From UBA5951 sp009936885 (GTDB taxonomy: Bacteria; Pseudomonadota; Alphaproteobacteria; Puniceispirillales; Puniceispirillaceae): a stretch of 64,000 nt of DNA. How positions within the stretch are numbered: position 1 is the stretch's first letter; every line of letters starts with the position of its first letter. A program made the position numbers and the translations under genes. Shown here one piece after another: positions 63,725 to 64,000 of this stretch. The stretch covers positions 45,721 to 109,720 of the forward strand of contig CALKVA010000008.1 in NCBI GenBank assembly GCA_937996625.1, written 5' to 3'. Below the pieces are notes generated by a model. That model saw only the letters and a program-made list of their open reading frames with translations. It searched no databases and was not told the origin of the DNA.

Positions 63725-63919
63725 AATGTGGGCTTACCAGTTAGCAGAATGTCTGCAGACGATACCCTATTCATGTTGAAATTTGAACGTAATTATTAAA
63801 CTCAGCGAAAAGAAATCCTAATTTTATTCTAAATTATCCATCACTCACAGTCATTAAGAAAAATATTTCGGGCAGATAGCTTGTTTTTAGACTCAAACTT
63901 AGATAACAATTGCGTCCAC

Positions 63920-63996
63920 GCGCTCGTAGCTCAGCTGGATAGAGCACTAGACTACGAATCTAGGGGTCAGGAGTTCGAATCTTCTCGAGCGCGCCA
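63920..63996 (+). tRNA. tRNA-Arg (anticodon ACG)
   Basis: A complete 77-base cloverleaf: acceptor GCGCTCG pairs with CGAGCGC, the D-arm has the usual AGCTCAGCTGGA, the anticodon stem-loop is TAGA-CTACGAA-TCTA with anticodon ACG (read as ICG), the T-arm contains GTTCGAATC, and the gene encodes its CCA end. Confidence 0.97.
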
Positions 63997-64000
63997 TTTT

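Noticed and set aside
1..64000. CRISPR arrays, insertion sequences, prophage or integration sites
   Set aside because: No regularly spaced direct repeats, transposase or integrase motifs were seen. The tRNA-Arg at the right edge could be an attachment site, but the window ends just after it.

Overview
The window looks like chromosomal DNA from a low-GC, gene-dense alphaproteobacterium, probably a marine SAR116/Puniceispirillum-like lineage. The taxon is inferred from gene order and style only. The alphaproteobacterial signs are a membrane-anchored cytochrome c divergent from kdsB-pheA, the block def-fmt-truA / dapE-dapD-HAD-argB-engB-yidC-yidD-rnpA-rpmH, and ffs-dnaX-ybaB-recR. No phage genes, insertion sequences or CRISPR arrays were seen.

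Layout. 1-3.1 kb: a truncated membrane glycosyltransferase and an M17 aminopeptidase. 3.2-45 kb: a long accessory/catabolic region. It holds two Gfo/Idh/MocA dehydrogenases, four beta-hydroxyacid dehydrogenases, a peptide/nickel-type ABC importer, and a CoA-dependent set (MenB/BadI-like hydratase, CaiB-type CoA transferase, methylmalonyl-CoA epimerase-like VOC protein, MR/MLE enolase-superfamily enzyme). It continues with a cyclase-family protein, a ThDP enzyme, a tandem-OsmC protein and an alpha/beta hydrolase. Then come two amidohydrolases, a two-subunit CoA transferase, a lactonase-SDR-IlvD/Edd dehydratase run, malonyl-CoA synthetase, a NitT/TauT-type ABC importer, an FAH-family hydrolase, two TSUP exporters, a flavin reductase, a CMD-family protein, a deacetylase and a D-2-hydroxyacid dehydrogenase. 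45-64 kb: mostly housekeeping genes (hisN-like phosphatase, cytochrome c, kdsB, pheA, SRP RNA, dnaX-ybaB-recR, rmuC, def-fmt-truA, dapE-dapD, argB, engB-yidC-yidD-rnpA-rpmH, gpt, tRNA-Arg).

How the genes fit together. The accessory region reads as several importer-plus-enzyme modules for organic acids: uptake, CoA activation or lactone opening, dehydration, retro-aldol/FAH-type cleavage, reduction or oxidation of hydroxyacids, and possibly sulfite or organic anion export. No substrate can be assigned from sequence alone.

The most interesting signal is regulatory. The palindrome core TATCGATA, extended at best to ATTATCGATAAT, sits in five intergenic gaps in front of catabolic or transport genes, with two relaxed copies in further gaps. 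No HTH regulator is encoded anywhere in the accessory region. A second point of interest is the hisN-like gene: its frame is intact but has no ATG/GTG/TTG start, and removing one C from a CCC run would join it to an upstream GTG.
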